Position numbers and translations under genes: made by a program
Assembly: GCF_000381905.1 (NCBI RefSeq)
Contig: NZ_KB907253.1
Coordinates: 62,001-126,000 of the forward strand
DNA: 64,000 nucleotides
From: Paenibacillus fonticola DSM 21315
GTDB lineage: Bacteria; Bacillota; Bacilli; Paenibacillales; Paenibacillaceae
Direction: 5' to 3'
Part shown: one piece after another, positions 15,496 through 24,505 of the stretch
Position numbering within the stretch: the stretch's first letter is position 1
Layout of the letters: the number at the start of each line of letters is the position of its first letter
Notes under the pieces: model-generated
What the model saw: the letters and a program-made list of their open reading frames with translations, nothing else
Database searches by the model: none
What the model was told of the DNA's origin: nothing

Positions 15496-18400
15496 ATGAG
15501 AAAAAGTTTTTCCAGGAAAATCGCTAGTACTAGTCTTGCGGTAGCGATGATGATAACAAGTGCGCTTCCTGTTTTTGGCGCTACAACTAATATTTCAGCT
15601 GTAAATACGGTAAATACTTTTGGAGATATCTCCGGACATTGGGGACAACAAGCGATAGAAAAGTGGAACCAATATGGGATCGTTCAAGGGTTTGACGGCA
15701 AATTTCGCCCGAACGCTCCTGTAACGAGAGCTGAATTTTCTGTCATGATCGACAAGGTTATGAAGTACATAGAAACAGGGAATAACGTGTTTTCTGATCT
15801 AAGCCCTGAACAATGGTATTACGGCGCAATGATCAAGTTAAATACTGCAGGCATACTTAAAGGGGTAAGCGGTAATGCGATGCCAAATGAGACGATTACG
15901 CGTCAGGAGGCAGCAGTATTACTAACTAAAGCATTCAAAACGAGCGATAGTAACAATCCCGCTATATTTAGCGACAGTGATCAAATTGCAGACTGGGCAA
16001 AAGGGGCAGTACAGAGCCTTGTATCTTCTTCTGTCATAGGTGGACGTCCAGATGGCACCTTTGGTCCCCAAGAAAGTCTTACCCGTGCAGAAGCAGTCAC
16101 TCTGTTTGACCAATTAATTCAAACCCTAATTACAAAAAAGGGAGCATACTCCCAAGATGTTCAGGGTAATGTTGTGGTCAACTCTCCAGATGTGACCTTA
16201 AAGGATATGACAATTTCCGGAGATTTGTATGTTGCGCAAGGTGTTGGAGAAGGCGAAGTCACACTTAATGACGTAAAAATCAAAGGAAACGTATACGTTC
16301 AAGGCGGTGGAGAAAACTCCATTATTTTCAATAACGTCGATGTACAAGGAGCGCTTGTTGTCAATAAGTACAATGGCCAAGTTCGTATACTTGCTACAGG
16401 AAGCACATCGGTTTCTTTAACAGTACTGGAAAGCGGTGCTCTGGTCGTTACCAAGGATCTTACTGGCGGAGGCTTTGAAACGATCGAAATTCCAGCCGAT
16501 GTTTTAGCAGGTCAGGAAATAAAACTAGACGGCAATTTCAACAAGGTAATAAACTACGCTGAAGGTGTCCAAATTACTGCTGAAGGCTCAATTAAGGAAT
16601 TAATCGCTGAAGCAGATACCAGCATTACCGGTAAGGTCACTTTAGATAAAGCTTCAGGAAACTCCAATGTCTTGGTTAATGGCGCTAAGCCTTCAACTTC
16701 TGGTGGAACAGGAACGCCAAACACTGGTTCGGGATCTTCTTCGGGTGGAAACGCCGGAGGCGGCAGCGGAACTGGAGGATCTGCACCTGGTAATGGCAAC
16801 AATAATATTGCTGTGACAGGAGTAAGCATTTCTCCATCTTCACTCGCTCTTCTGACTGGTGAGACTAAGCAGCTTACTGCGGTGGTTACGCCAATCCATG
16901 CTACAAATCAAAAGGTGAATTGGAAGGTTGCAGACAATAGTGTTGATGTACTGAGCGTAACCAGCACTGGCCTAGTAACTGCTAAAGGCCCGGGTCAAGG
17001 AACAGTCATCGTTACAACTGAAGATGGAGCTTTCTCTTCTAGTGCAGCCATAACAGTCACGAAGCCTTCACTCCATCTGGAATTAACTAAATTTGACAGA
17101 CATATTACAAATCCAGAGACTCCGGTGGAAGAGGAAACACTAACGAACAGCGAAAACGTAACAATCTCTAATAATGGCAAGTCAATGATTCAAAAAAATC
17201 ACTATGACGCTGCTATAACAGCTTCGCAACCTTTACAAGGAACGGTAACATCTTCTGTTTATACGATTGTTTCTTTAACATATGCAGATGATACTCCATT
17301 ATCAGATTTGTCAGGAGTGAAGGTAACGCTAGACGGAAATGATTACATCCCTGAATATGGAGCAGGACTAAATCAAGATTTAGCTAGATTCATACTCAAA
17401 TTAAACATTCGTCAGCCAGAGCGAATTGAAACACATCGGTTAGTCGTTTCCCGAGAGGGTTTTGCAGATACTTCAATGACAATTACTTATCGGCCAACTG
17501 GAACAGTTGTCCTGACCAAGATCGAGGATATTACCGGGGATTTAATTGTAGGATCAGAGCTAACGGCAGGTCCGGTCCAATATGACGGAAATCCTGCTAA
17601 TCTACAAATTACTTATCAGTGGTATCGTTCTGATACAGAAACAGGACTGTATAGCATCATTAATGGCGCTACTTCATCAAAGTACACGCTAACTGAAGCT
17701 GATGCAGGAAAATACATTCGTGTCTACGCTTCTGCAGATGAAATTCAGGTCAGCGGCTCGGCTTTAAGTTCTGCCTTTGGACCTGTTCAAACTCCAGTAA
17801 GTGCGGATGAGATATTCTCCAAGATTGAAGAGGTTTTCCTTGGAGCCAATACGAATCAAAACAATATAGTTGGTAACTTAACACTTCCTGCTTCCTTGCC
17901 GGCATATCCGGGAGTAGTCATTACTTGGTCAACTAGCGATGAAGCAGTCATTACGAATAACGGTGTTGTCACAAGAATTGAAGGACAGGATCAATTTGCG
18001 AAATTAACGGCCGTACTGAGTGGCGCGGCTGCAGGTGCACGTGATTATGACTTCACAGTTAGAGCAGTAGGAACCGATCATGTCGAGATAGACGGTTATA
18101 TCGATCCATATTTCGTAAATGGTTATCCTCAAGCCTATATCAAGGATGGTACTATTCATGTAAAATACGCACTTAATGCTCCTGCGGAAGTTTACATGGT
18201 CGTGAATGTAATTAATGGACACATCAAATCGGATGTTAAATCTGTACTGGAAGGACATTCAGGAGAAAATAATGACATCGTATTTGTAGATGCATGGCCA
18301 TATTTCAATTTGAATGCCGATCAAGTCAACAAGATCCAGGATTTTGATACTGGGGTTAAGATTACACGGGCCAATAATTTAGAGGCGAAAGTTGAATTTG

Positions 18401-19476
18401 TTATTGTAGATACACCGAATAATTACACCTCTAGTGCAGTTACCAGAATTCAATTTGAGAAGTCTGTGGTAGGCAGCTTGGATACTCAGCCTCCTAACTC
18501 TTATGCTAAATTCATCAACGATGCCCTAGATCATATTTATATTTATTACGATGAAAAACTTGATCTCAGCAGTGTCCCTTCTGTCCAGGACTTCAATTTG
18601 AGCGTGGGTCAAGTCCAATCAGTAAGTATCCATAACTCGGATAAACAATATGGTATGGCGCCTTCTCATGTTAAGCTTGTTGTTAGCGGCATTTCATCCA
18701 GTGATTTGAATTCACTGAAAATAAGCTACACGGGGACTGCATTACAAGATATTAGCGACGCAAGAAATAAGGCGGAAAGTTACTCCAACGCTGAAATCTT
18801 ATCTAATAGTCCAAATTTTAAGAATATTACACTTAGTTCAGATCGCCGTACTGCGTTAATTGAGGTGGAACCTGGTTGGGATCCAGATGTTAACAGAAAA
18901 TTGGTCAATAATGATTTTACAATGCAGATTGCAAATTCAAATTACCAGCCTAGTTCTATAGATTACAGTTACAGTATGAATCTCATAAGCTATACACTTA
19001 AGTTTGATTCACCTCTTCCCGAAGGAGAAACACGACTCAAGTTCAATTCTAACGGGTTGGTCGATCGGGCAAATGATCTCTACCCAGCAGAAATGTTATC
19101 CGAACCCATTATGCAGCTCCCTCCTTCAGGAACCCCAACAGCAAGCTATGACCAATCAAGGGGAGAGATTCTTTTATCATTTGATAATGGCTTCCAATTA
19201 GACAGCTCAGCAACTATAGCTGCGGGTCTAACTTTAAAAGTTGATGGGGTAGAATACAATCTTCGTGGATATCTGTTATCTGTTAATTGGAATAGTAAGA
19301 ATCAGATCTACATCAGACTTACAGATAAATATTCTTGGAGATTCAAAGAGGCTTTGGAGCAAGGAAGCGATGTACAAATGAAGTATTCCAAAGTAAATCA
19401 ACACTCTCAGCAGCAATTGTCGGACATAGCTGGCGCGTTGGTACCTGACTTTGATTACATTCAAGTAAACAAATAA
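15496..19476 (+). CDS. Large SLH-domain surface protein with Ig-like modules
   Basis: A 1326-aa exported protein with a signal peptide (1-29, ending PVFGA). Three SLH domains at about 35-80, 98-140 and 155-205 (DISGHWGQQAIEKW, FSDLSPEQWYYGAMIKL, FSDSDQIADWAKGAVQSLV) anchor it to pyruvylated wall polymer. Next come a repetitive beta-helix-like region (210-330), a Gly/Ser linker with SGGNAGGGSG (about 400-435), a Big_2-like domain (440-510), an Ig-like YQWYRS module (about 690-765), an aBig_2-like domain (770-855, ending in WSTSDEAVITNNGVV and following), and SwmB-like modules from about 1000 to the end. No catalytic motif was seen, so an S-layer-associated adhesin or scaffold is the best guess. 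Confidence 0.85.
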   Translation: MRKSFSRKIASTSLAVAMMITSALPVFGATTNISAVNTVNTFGDISGHWGQQAIEKWNQYGIVQGFDGKFRPNAPVTRAEFSVMIDKVMKYIETGNNVFSDLSPEQWYYGAMIKLNTAGILKGVSGNAMPNETITRQEAAVLLTKAFKTSDSNNPAIFSDSDQIADWAKGAVQSLVSSSVIGGRPDGTFGPQESLTRAEAVTLFDQLIQTLITKKGAYSQDVQGNVVVNSPDVTLKDMTISGDLYVAQGVGEGEVTLNDVKIKGNVYVQGGGENSIIFNNVDVQGALVVNKYNGQVRILATGSTSVSLTVLESGALVVTKDLTGGGFETIEIPADVLAGQEIKLDGNFNKVINYAEGVQITAEGSIKELIAEADTSITGKVTLDKASGNSNVLVNGAKPSTSGGTGTPNTGSGSSSGGNAGGGSGTGGSAPGNGNNNIAVTGVSISPSSLALLTGETKQLTAVVTPIHATNQKVNWKVADNSVDVLSVTSTGLVTAKGPGQGTVIVTTEDGAFSSSAAITVTKPSLHLELTKFDRHITNPETPVEEETLTNSENVTISNNGKSMIQKNHYDAAITASQPLQGTVTSSVYTIVSLTYADDTPLSDLSGVKVTLDGNDYIPEYGAGLNQDLARFILKLNIRQPERIETHRLVVSREGFADTSMTITYRPTGTVVLTKIEDITGDLIVGSELTAGPVQYDGNPANLQITYQWYRSDTETGLYSIINGATSSKYTLTEADAGKYIRVYASADEIQVSGSALSSAFGPVQTPVSADEIFSKIEEVFLGANTNQNNIVGNLTLPASLPAYPGVVITWSTSDEAVITNNGVVTRIEGQDQFAKLTAVLSGAAAGARDYDFTVRAVGTDHVEIDGYIDPYFVNGYPQAYIKDGTIHVKYALNAPAEVYMVVNVINGHIKSDVKSVLEGHSGENNDIVFVDAWPYFNLNADQVNKIQDFDTGVKITRANNLEAKVEFVIVDTPNNYTSSAVTRIQFEKSVVGSLDTQPPNSYAKFINDALDHIYIYYDEKLDLSSVPSVQDFNLSVGQVQSVSIHNSDKQYGMAPSHVKLVVSGISSSDLNSLKISYTGTALQDISDARNKAESYSNAEILSNSPNFKNITLSSDRRTALIEVEPGWDPDVNRKLVNNDFTMQIANSNYQPSSIDYSYSMNLISYTLKFDSPLPEGETRLKFNSNGLVDRANDLYPAEMLSEPIMQLPPSGTPTASYDQSRGEILLSFDNGFQLDSSATIAAGLTLKVDGVEYNLRGYLLSVNWNSKNQIYIRLTDKYSWRFKEALEQGSDVQMKYSKVNQHSQQQLSDIAGALVPDFDYIQVNK

Positions 19477-19505
19477 CCTTATACAAGTAAACAAATAACC
19501 TTAAA
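19464..19505 (+). repeat. Tandem 22-bp duplication across the SLH gene stop codon
   Basis: CAAGTAAACAAATAACCTTA occurs twice in a row, duplicating the last codons (QVNK-stop) of the SLH gene just beyond its stop. Confidence 0.85.
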
Positions 19506-19515
19506 TGTATGGAAG

Positions 19516-19560
19516 CAAAGAAGCGGCGGCGAACTAATCGTCGCTTCTTTGTTATTTTCT
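19516..19560 (+). terminator. Terminator after the SLH gene
   Basis: CAAAGAAGCG (19516-19525) pairs with CGCTTCTTTG (19542-19551) and is followed by TTATTTT. Confidence 0.75.
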
Positions 19561-19640
19561 GACATGCAGATTTTTCTGTCGAATTTAAAACCATCCTGAA
19601 ATATAAGTAGCTTTACGTGCAAAAAGATATAAAGCTTCCA

Positions 19641-19773
19641 GTCATTTACCTAGGGTGGAACCAGACCTGGTCGTTTACCAGAGTGGAACGAGACCTTGTC
19701 GTTTACCCTGGGTGGAACGAGATCTCTGAGTGGAACGAGATCTTGTCGCTTACCCAGGGTGGAACGAGATCTT
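19641..19773. repeat. Tandem array of about 28-bp GTGGAACGAGAT units
   Basis: Five imperfect units share GTCGTTTACC...GGGTGGAACGAGATCTT. They begin at about 19641, 19670, 19698, 19726 (truncated to 19 bp) and 19745. No reading frame with a ribosome binding site crosses it. Confidence 0.85.
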
Positions 19774-19800
19774 AATGTGTTGAGATGATAAAATAGCAGG

Positions 19801-19985
19801 CTAACGGACCCTGGTTCCGCTATTGCCCCCAAATGCCCGGTTTTGCAGAACTAACGGACAGAGGAGCCGCTATTGAGCTGAAAAGCATCAAAAGTGGCCC
19901 CAATAGAGGTGAATAACGGCTCTGGTGTCCGTTACAGTTGGAAAAGGGCTTAATTTGAGCAAATAGCGCATTCTGTGTCCGTTGG
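19801..19985. repeat. Nested inverted-repeat element (TAACGGAC...CGCTATT family)
   Basis: Two direct arms, CTAACGGACCCTGGTTCCGC (19801) and CTAACGGACAGAGGAGCCGC (19851), are followed by their inverted counterparts: AATAACGGCTCTGGTGTCCG (19912) and AAATAGCGCATTCTGTGTCC (19962). The inner pair is about 85% complementary over 23 bp and the outer pair less so, giving an A-B-B'-A' hairpin-in-hairpin layout of 185 bp. It is intergenic and non-coding. Confidence 0.8.
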
Positions 19986-20002
19986 GAAGGAGGGAGCGGG
20001 AG

Positions 20003-20298
20003 TCCAAGGAGCCAAGGAACAAAGGAGCCAAGGAACAAAGGAACAAAGATTAGGAGTTAATACGCAACGTTACAAAATATCGAGTCAAAGCAAAAACGGT
20101 ACATATTGCACACATTGGCGCGTAAGCACACACTAGGGAACAACGCTTACAGTAGTATGTAACCACCAAACACTATTGACACCTCGCACACAAAGGTCAC
20201 TAAGGCAATCAGTTACATAATAGTACACATCGGCACATCAACGCACATCAGAGGGAACTAATGTAGGCCAAGTCAGAAACGCATTAGAGAAGCGTAAA
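20003..20298. other. Low-complexity intergenic stretch
   Basis: Short repeats of GGAGCCAAGGAACAAA occupy 20003-20049. From 20050 to 20298 there is CA-rich DNA with scattered CACATT/GCACACA motifs but no credible gene or hairpin. Confidence 0.6.
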
Positions 20299-20347
20299 AC
20301 CACAACCACCAAACCACAACCACCAAACCACAACCACCAAACCACAA
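20299..20347. repeat. 14-bp tandem repeat
   Basis: ACCACAACCACCAA occurs three times exactly (20299, 20313, 20327), followed by a partial fourth unit abutting the GH43 terminator. Confidence 0.9.
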
Positions 20348-20386
20348 AAACAGGCCGCACAAGGGAAAGTCCTTGATGCGGCCTGT
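20345..20386 (-). terminator. Terminator of the GH43 gene
   Basis: CAGGCCGCA (20351) pairs with TGCGGCCTG (20377-20385), with an inner AAGG/CCTT extension. Read on the minus strand, the stem is followed by TTTTTGTGG. Confidence 0.85.
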
Positions 20387-20392
20387 AATTTA

Positions 20393-22000
20393 TTAATTGT
20401 GTTTATAGACGAAGTAGTCGAAGTCAGCAGGTGCGTTTTGGCCGGAAGTGTCCTGGCACTGCATACCTACAAATGCTCCGGTGAAGAAGCCCCCGCCTTG
20501 GATGTAGTCATCCGACAGCTTGTAGGAGTAGAAGTCGACTGGGATGACAGTCCAGTTCTCACCATCGAAAGAATAGGAGTAGCGGTACACATCCGTCTCA
20601 ACATCTACACGCAAGTACACGTACTGGACATCCTCAGGAATCACGATTTCGCTGCCTTGTAGCGGCGCGGAGAACGTAAAGTTATCGCAGACGACAAGCT
20701 CCAAAATTCTCCCTTTGTCTTCATGCCAGGAAATTTGGCAGGAAGTCCAGTTCTGCGTGTTATAGTAGTTTACTAAGCCGGCGGACTGCTGGAAAGTCGT
20801 CGGGTTGAAGGCAACCTTCGTTTCCGCTCTGAAATTAAAGTGCTGCCAGCGTCTAGCGATGAAAGCTTGCGTAAACTTGGACGTCAGCGACTCTTTGCCA
20901 TACAGGCGCAGATGTCCTGGTTTGTCGGTCAGCGAAACGATATTTTCACCCAGCGGAATTCTCAGGCTTTGGAAGTTCAGATTCAGCTTGTTGCTGTCGA
21001 AATCGTCCTTCTCCGGGAAGTCTGGTTCCCACTTTACTTCCGCAATGTCCGGCCCTTCGATTTCCAGGGAAGGCTGATTGCCGCCAACGACGTAAGGCCA
21101 GTCGTTCTTCCATTCCAGGCGCTGAATAGCTGTCTCTCTGCCGAGCGGACAGAAGCCGCGGGGATCGAGTAATGGATGGCCTTCTCTGGACAGCGGTCTT
21201 CCCGTCAAATGAACGAGGAACCATTCATCCGTATGCGTCTGCACGATCGAAGCGTGCCCTGATTTTTGCAGCGGATTACGCGGTACAGCAAACGACGAAA
21301 TTAGCGGATTGTCCGGATGTACTTCGTACGGGCCACGCAGATTTTTCGAACGGGCTAGGGTTGCGCAGTGATCATACTTGGTGCCGCCCTCCGCCGTCAG
21401 CAAGTAGTAATAACCGTTCATTTTGTACAGGTGAGGTGCTTCAGTCAATTTAATGTCGGTCCCTTTAAAAATAACCTCTTTGTCGCCAACCAGCTTCTGC
21501 TCGCTGGCACTGTATTCCTGAAGCACGATGCCATAGAAAGGATGATGGCCGACACGTTGATCCCACAGCATGTTGACCAAATATTTCTTGCCGTCCTCAT
21601 CATGGAATAACGACGGGTCGAAGCCGGAGCTGTTCAGGTAGATCGGCTCTGACCATTCGCCATCGATAGTGTCACATGTGACGAGGTAATTATGGCAATC
21701 CTTCCACTGTCCCTCCGTCACTTTAACATCGGTATAGATGAGCCAGAATTGATTGTCCGCATACGACAGCTGCGGTGCCCAGATTCCGCCGGAATCCGGA
21801 TTTCCCATCATGTTCAGCTGACTTAACCGAGTTAACGGTCTCGTTACCAATCTCCAGTTCTTAAGGTCCTTGGAATGATAAATGCCAACGCCAGGGAACC
21901 ATTCAAAGGTGGATACCGCAATATAGTAGTCTTCCCCTACACGACAAATGCTAGGGTCTGGATTAAAGCCTGTCAAAATCGGGTTTTGAATTTTAGCCAT
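20393..22000 (-). CDS. GH43 beta-xylosidase (XynB-like)
   Basis: This 535-aa protein has the same length as well-studied Geobacillus GH43 xylosidases. It hydrolyses xylo-oligosaccharides (possibly also arabinosides) from the non-reducing end, and lacks a signal peptide, so acts in the cytoplasm. Residues 1-310 form the five-bladed propeller with the catalytic triad at the classic positions: base Asp15 (FNPDPS), pKa modulator Asp128 (GFDPSLF) and acid Glu187 (LTEAPHLY). Residues 325-535 form the C-terminal beta-sandwich. The start ATG 22000 is preceded by AGGAGAA. The gene is divergent from an AraC regulator, its likely activator, and has its own terminator. Confidence 0.93.
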   Translation of the reverse strand: MAKIQNPILTGFNPDPSICRVGEDYYIAVSTFEWFPGVGIYHSKDLKNWRLVTRPLTRLSQLNMMGNPDSGGIWAPQLSYADNQFWLIYTDVKVTEGQWKDCHNYLVTCDTIDGEWSEPIYLNSSGFDPSLFHDEDGKKYLVNMLWDQRVGHHPFYGIVLQEYSASEQKLVGDKEVIFKGTDIKLTEAPHLYKMNGYYYLLTAEGGTKYDHCATLARSKNLRGPYEVHPDNPLISSFAVPRNPLQKSGHASIVQTHTDEWFLVHLTGRPLSREGHPLLDPRGFCPLGRETAIQRLEWKNDWPYVVGGNQPSLEIEGPDIAEVKWEPDFPEKDDFDSNKLNLNFQSLRIPLGENIVSLTDKPGHLRLYGKESLTSKFTQAFIARRWQHFNFRAETKVAFNPTTFQQSAGLVNYYNTQNWTSCQISWHEDKGRILELVVCDNFTFSAPLQGSEIVIPEDVQYVYLRVDVETDVYRYSYSFDGENWTVIPVDFYSYKLSDDYIQGGGFFTGAFVGMQCQDTSGQNAPADFDYFVYKHN

Positions 22001-22349
22001 TGTTCTTCTCCTTTATTAGTTTTTTTGAAAACAAGGGAGCAAAATTGGGGTTCATAAAGATAAGTTACCCATTTCTTATCATTACCTGGATAAGCTATCA
22101 TTATGTTATAATGACTATATTGTATCAATATTATTATCCTGTTCCCATATCCAATGCTTGTTGTTATTTGCCCAAATCACCTAACTTAGTTGTTCAACCA
22201 TTTTGAGAGTTTGAAAAAATTATTAGGTTTGAGTTCGGGAGATTATTTGGCCTAAGTTTTTTTGGGGGGATGAGTGACCGTTTGGCGGAGGTCCAAGGGT
22301 ATAAAAGGTATTAAGGGTATAAAAGGTATTAATGAAGGGGGCTGGAGCT
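22001..22349. promoter_or_regulatory. Divergent GH43/AraC control region with 18-bp tandem repeat
   Basis: This 349-bp AT-rich region lies between the divergent genes. AAGGGTATAAAAGGTATT is exactly repeated at 22295-22312 and 22313-22330, directly before the AraC gene's ribosome binding site. No clear cre site was found. The repeat could be a regulator site or a slipped duplication. Confidence 0.5.
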
Positions 22350-23234
22350 ATGGAGATAAGAACTGAACGGATGAGAAGAGAAATGATGCTTCCCGATATG
22401 GAGTCCACTTTTCGCGTCTTTGGTGCCCACTGGCGTACGGTGGATGACGGCTGGGTTTATCCTACTCATAAACATCCGCTTTTTGAGGTGAATTTAGTGC
22501 TGTCCGGAACACAGCAAATGACCGTGAACCGGACGGTTTATGTGCAGAAGCCGGGGGACCTGCTGCTTCTTGGCCCGGATGATGTACATGAGAGCAGTGC
22601 GATTGGCGGAGAGGAAATGACGTATTACTGCCTGCATTTCGACGTCGATGAAAGAGCTTTTCGCGAGCTGCTGTATCGCAACCAAACCTGCTACCACGCT
22701 GCGGGAAGTGAACTGGCTGCTTCGATCCGTCCGGCGCTGGATAAGTTGATTGCGTTAACCTCGGAAGAGGCGGTCGTTCGTGTCGAATCCCGCATGGCAG
22801 CGCTCTCGGCATTGTTTGAGCTATTCGCGGGGATTAGCGGGGCGCTCAGCAAGCGCAATGGCGACGGCACGTCATCGCGGATGTCTCAAACCGCTTCACA
22901 GGTAGCCGTACTCCTGGAACGAACCATCGACGAAACAGTTGATGGAAGCCGGGAAGGACACGAGATGGAAACGATCGAGTCGATCGCTGCCAAGGTAGGC
23001 TACAGCACATCCTCTATAAACCGTATGTTCACCGCGGCATTCGGCATTTCCCCGCGCCAGTATATGTCCAATTTAATGCTGAAAAAATCCAAGCTGCTGC
23101 TAATGGACCCTGAACTGACGATCGAGGACATTTCGAGCAGATTGGGTTATAAAAATATCGCTCATTTCAGCCGCCAATTCAAGCGCTGGACCGGGGAGTC
23201 GCCAAGCTGCTTTCGGGGGCGCTTCCACAATTAG
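22350..23234 (+). CDS. AraC-family transcriptional regulator (GH43-linked)
   Basis: About 294 aa from ATG 22350, chosen over ATG 22332 because GGGGGCTGGAG lies immediately upstream while the earlier codon has no such site. The N-terminal cupin-like ligand domain (about residues 20-110) includes HKHPLFEVNLVLSG and PGDLLLLGPDDVHE. The C-terminal double helix-turn-helix (about 190-290) includes IESIAAKVGYSTSSINRMF and IEDISSRLGYKNIAHFSRQFK. Such regulators sense sugars. Divergent from the xylosidase gene, it probably controls it. Confidence 0.88.
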   Translation: MEIRTERMRREMMLPDMESTFRVFGAHWRTVDDGWVYPTHKHPLFEVNLVLSGTQQMTVNRTVYVQKPGDLLLLGPDDVHESSAIGGEEMTYYCLHFDVDERAFRELLYRNQTCYHAAGSELAASIRPALDKLIALTSEEAVVRVESRMAALSALFELFAGISGALSKRNGDGTSSRMSQTASQVAVLLERTIDETVDGSREGHEMETIESIAAKVGYSTSSINRMFTAAFGISPRQYMSNLMLKKSKLLLMDPELTIEDISSRLGYKNIAHFSRQFKRWTGESPSCFRGRFHN

Positions 23235-23401
23235 GGCTTACAAAACAGGACCTTGCGTCTGAAATTAGAAATTTGCGTCCCCAGTTAGGTCTTTCAGTCT
23301 AATTTAAACGGATAAGTTTACAGAAGTAAAAATATAACATATACTCCTTACAGCCTGAATACCTTCGGGTCTATTTACGAGCAATAAGGAGTGACTTTAC
23401 G

Positions 23402-24436
23402 TTGGAGCGGATTCCGGTACATCCCGAGCTGCCGCCTGTACGCATAGAGAAGATCGTTGCCGGCTACGGCGCGTCCATTCTAATCAGGCGCTGGGCAGCT
23501 ACGATTATCGATTGGCTAATTATTGCGGGGCTCATCGGTACGATGATATATTACAATCGTTTGATCATCACCCTGGTCATTAGCGGTTTTATTCTCGTGT
23601 ATCATTTGTTGATCGAAGGCTTTACCGGCTACACGGTAGGGAAACTGATCCTTCGCATTCAGACGGTAAGGGAAGACGGCCAGCCGCCAGGCTTCGCAAA
23701 ATCTCTGCTAAGAACGGTAATACGCATCGTCGATACGAATCCGTTATTATTTGGGGCGCTGCCTGCCGGAATTTGTGTTCTTGCTACACAGAAGAAGCAG
23801 AGGCTGGGGGATATGGCTGCAGGTACATACGTAGTAAAAGTTTCTGATTTGGACTTTAAGACAATGGGACGCAGGGAAATGGCCATTTCCGTGATCTTAT
23901 CTGCTCTGATCGTTCTGATTGCGGCAGTACCCAATGTCATCGCCTGGAAAATAACGGGGTACCCGGCCGCTGAGCTGAAGAGTGTCGTGCATATAAGTCA
24001 GGACGGAAAGTTTCAAATTACGGATCATCACAGGTTCAGTACAGACAAGGCCACAATGAAAGAGACGGATGCCAATATTGCGGTACGCCAGCTGTTGTTT
24101 GGGAAATATTTAACCATATTCACTTATTCGAAGGATGAAATAGACGGGAACATCTCTTTAGAGGACTTTCATTTGAGTCTGAAGGACTTGCTGCTGAACA
24201 GTTCAACCACGATAATCGAGGAAAATAAGCTCCATATTAACGGGTATCCAGCTTTGGAACTAGCTTACTGGGGAACGCAAAATGGGGAGGAATATGCTTA
24301 TATTATCACGACGACGGAGACTTCGGATCACCTTCACCAGTTTTACGCACTCATGAGTAAGAAGGATTATGAAAAATACGGGCCGGAGTTTCGTGAAATT
24401 ATAGCGACTTTCAAAGAGATTGACGGCGAAAAATAA
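23402..24436 (+). CDS. RDD-family membrane protein with extracytoplasmic C-terminal domain, paralog 2
   Basis: This 344-aa protein starts at TTG 23402, 10 nt after AAGGAG. The architecture is the same as in the product at 8132: RDD domain (about 20-150; LIRRWAATIIDWLI, GYTVGKLILRIQTV, RLGDMAAGTYVV), one more helix at 160-180, then an outside domain starting VVHISQDGKFQITDH. The paralog retains the KxLxIFxxxK pattern in the outer domain. The two genes are 15 kb apart in unrelated contexts. A transport or envelope-stress role is possible, but nothing here fixes it. A hairpin terminator follows. Confidence 0.8.
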   Translation: MERIPVHPELPPVRIEKIVAGYGASILIRRWAATIIDWLIIAGLIGTMIYYNRLIITLVISGFILVYHLLIEGFTGYTVGKLILRIQTVREDGQPPGFAKSLLRTVIRIVDTNPLLFGALPAGICVLATQKKQRLGDMAAGTYVVKVSDLDFKTMGRREMAISVILSALIVLIAAVPNVIAWKITGYPAAELKSVVHISQDGKFQITDHHRFSTDKATMKETDANIAVRQLLFGKYLTIFTYSKDEIDGNISLEDFHLSLKDLLLNSSTTIIEENKLHINGYPALELAYWGTQNGEEYAYIITTTETSDHLHQFYALMSKKDYEKYGPEFREIIATFKEIDGEK

Positions 24437-24450
24437 TTCAGCCAGCTGCA

Positions 24451-24505
24451 GGGGCTATCCTTTAGGGTCTTTAATATTGACCCTGAGGGATAGCCCTTTA
24501 TTTCG
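24451..24505 (+). terminator. Terminator after RDD gene 2
   Basis: GGGCTATCCTTTAGGGT pairs with ACCCTGAGGGATAGCCC (one mismatch) and is followed by TTTATTTCG. It sits between convergent genes. Confidence 0.8.

Noticed and set aside
19641-19773. CRISPR array with 28-bp repeats
   Set aside because: Units are directly abutting with no spacers of their own and no cas genes are present.
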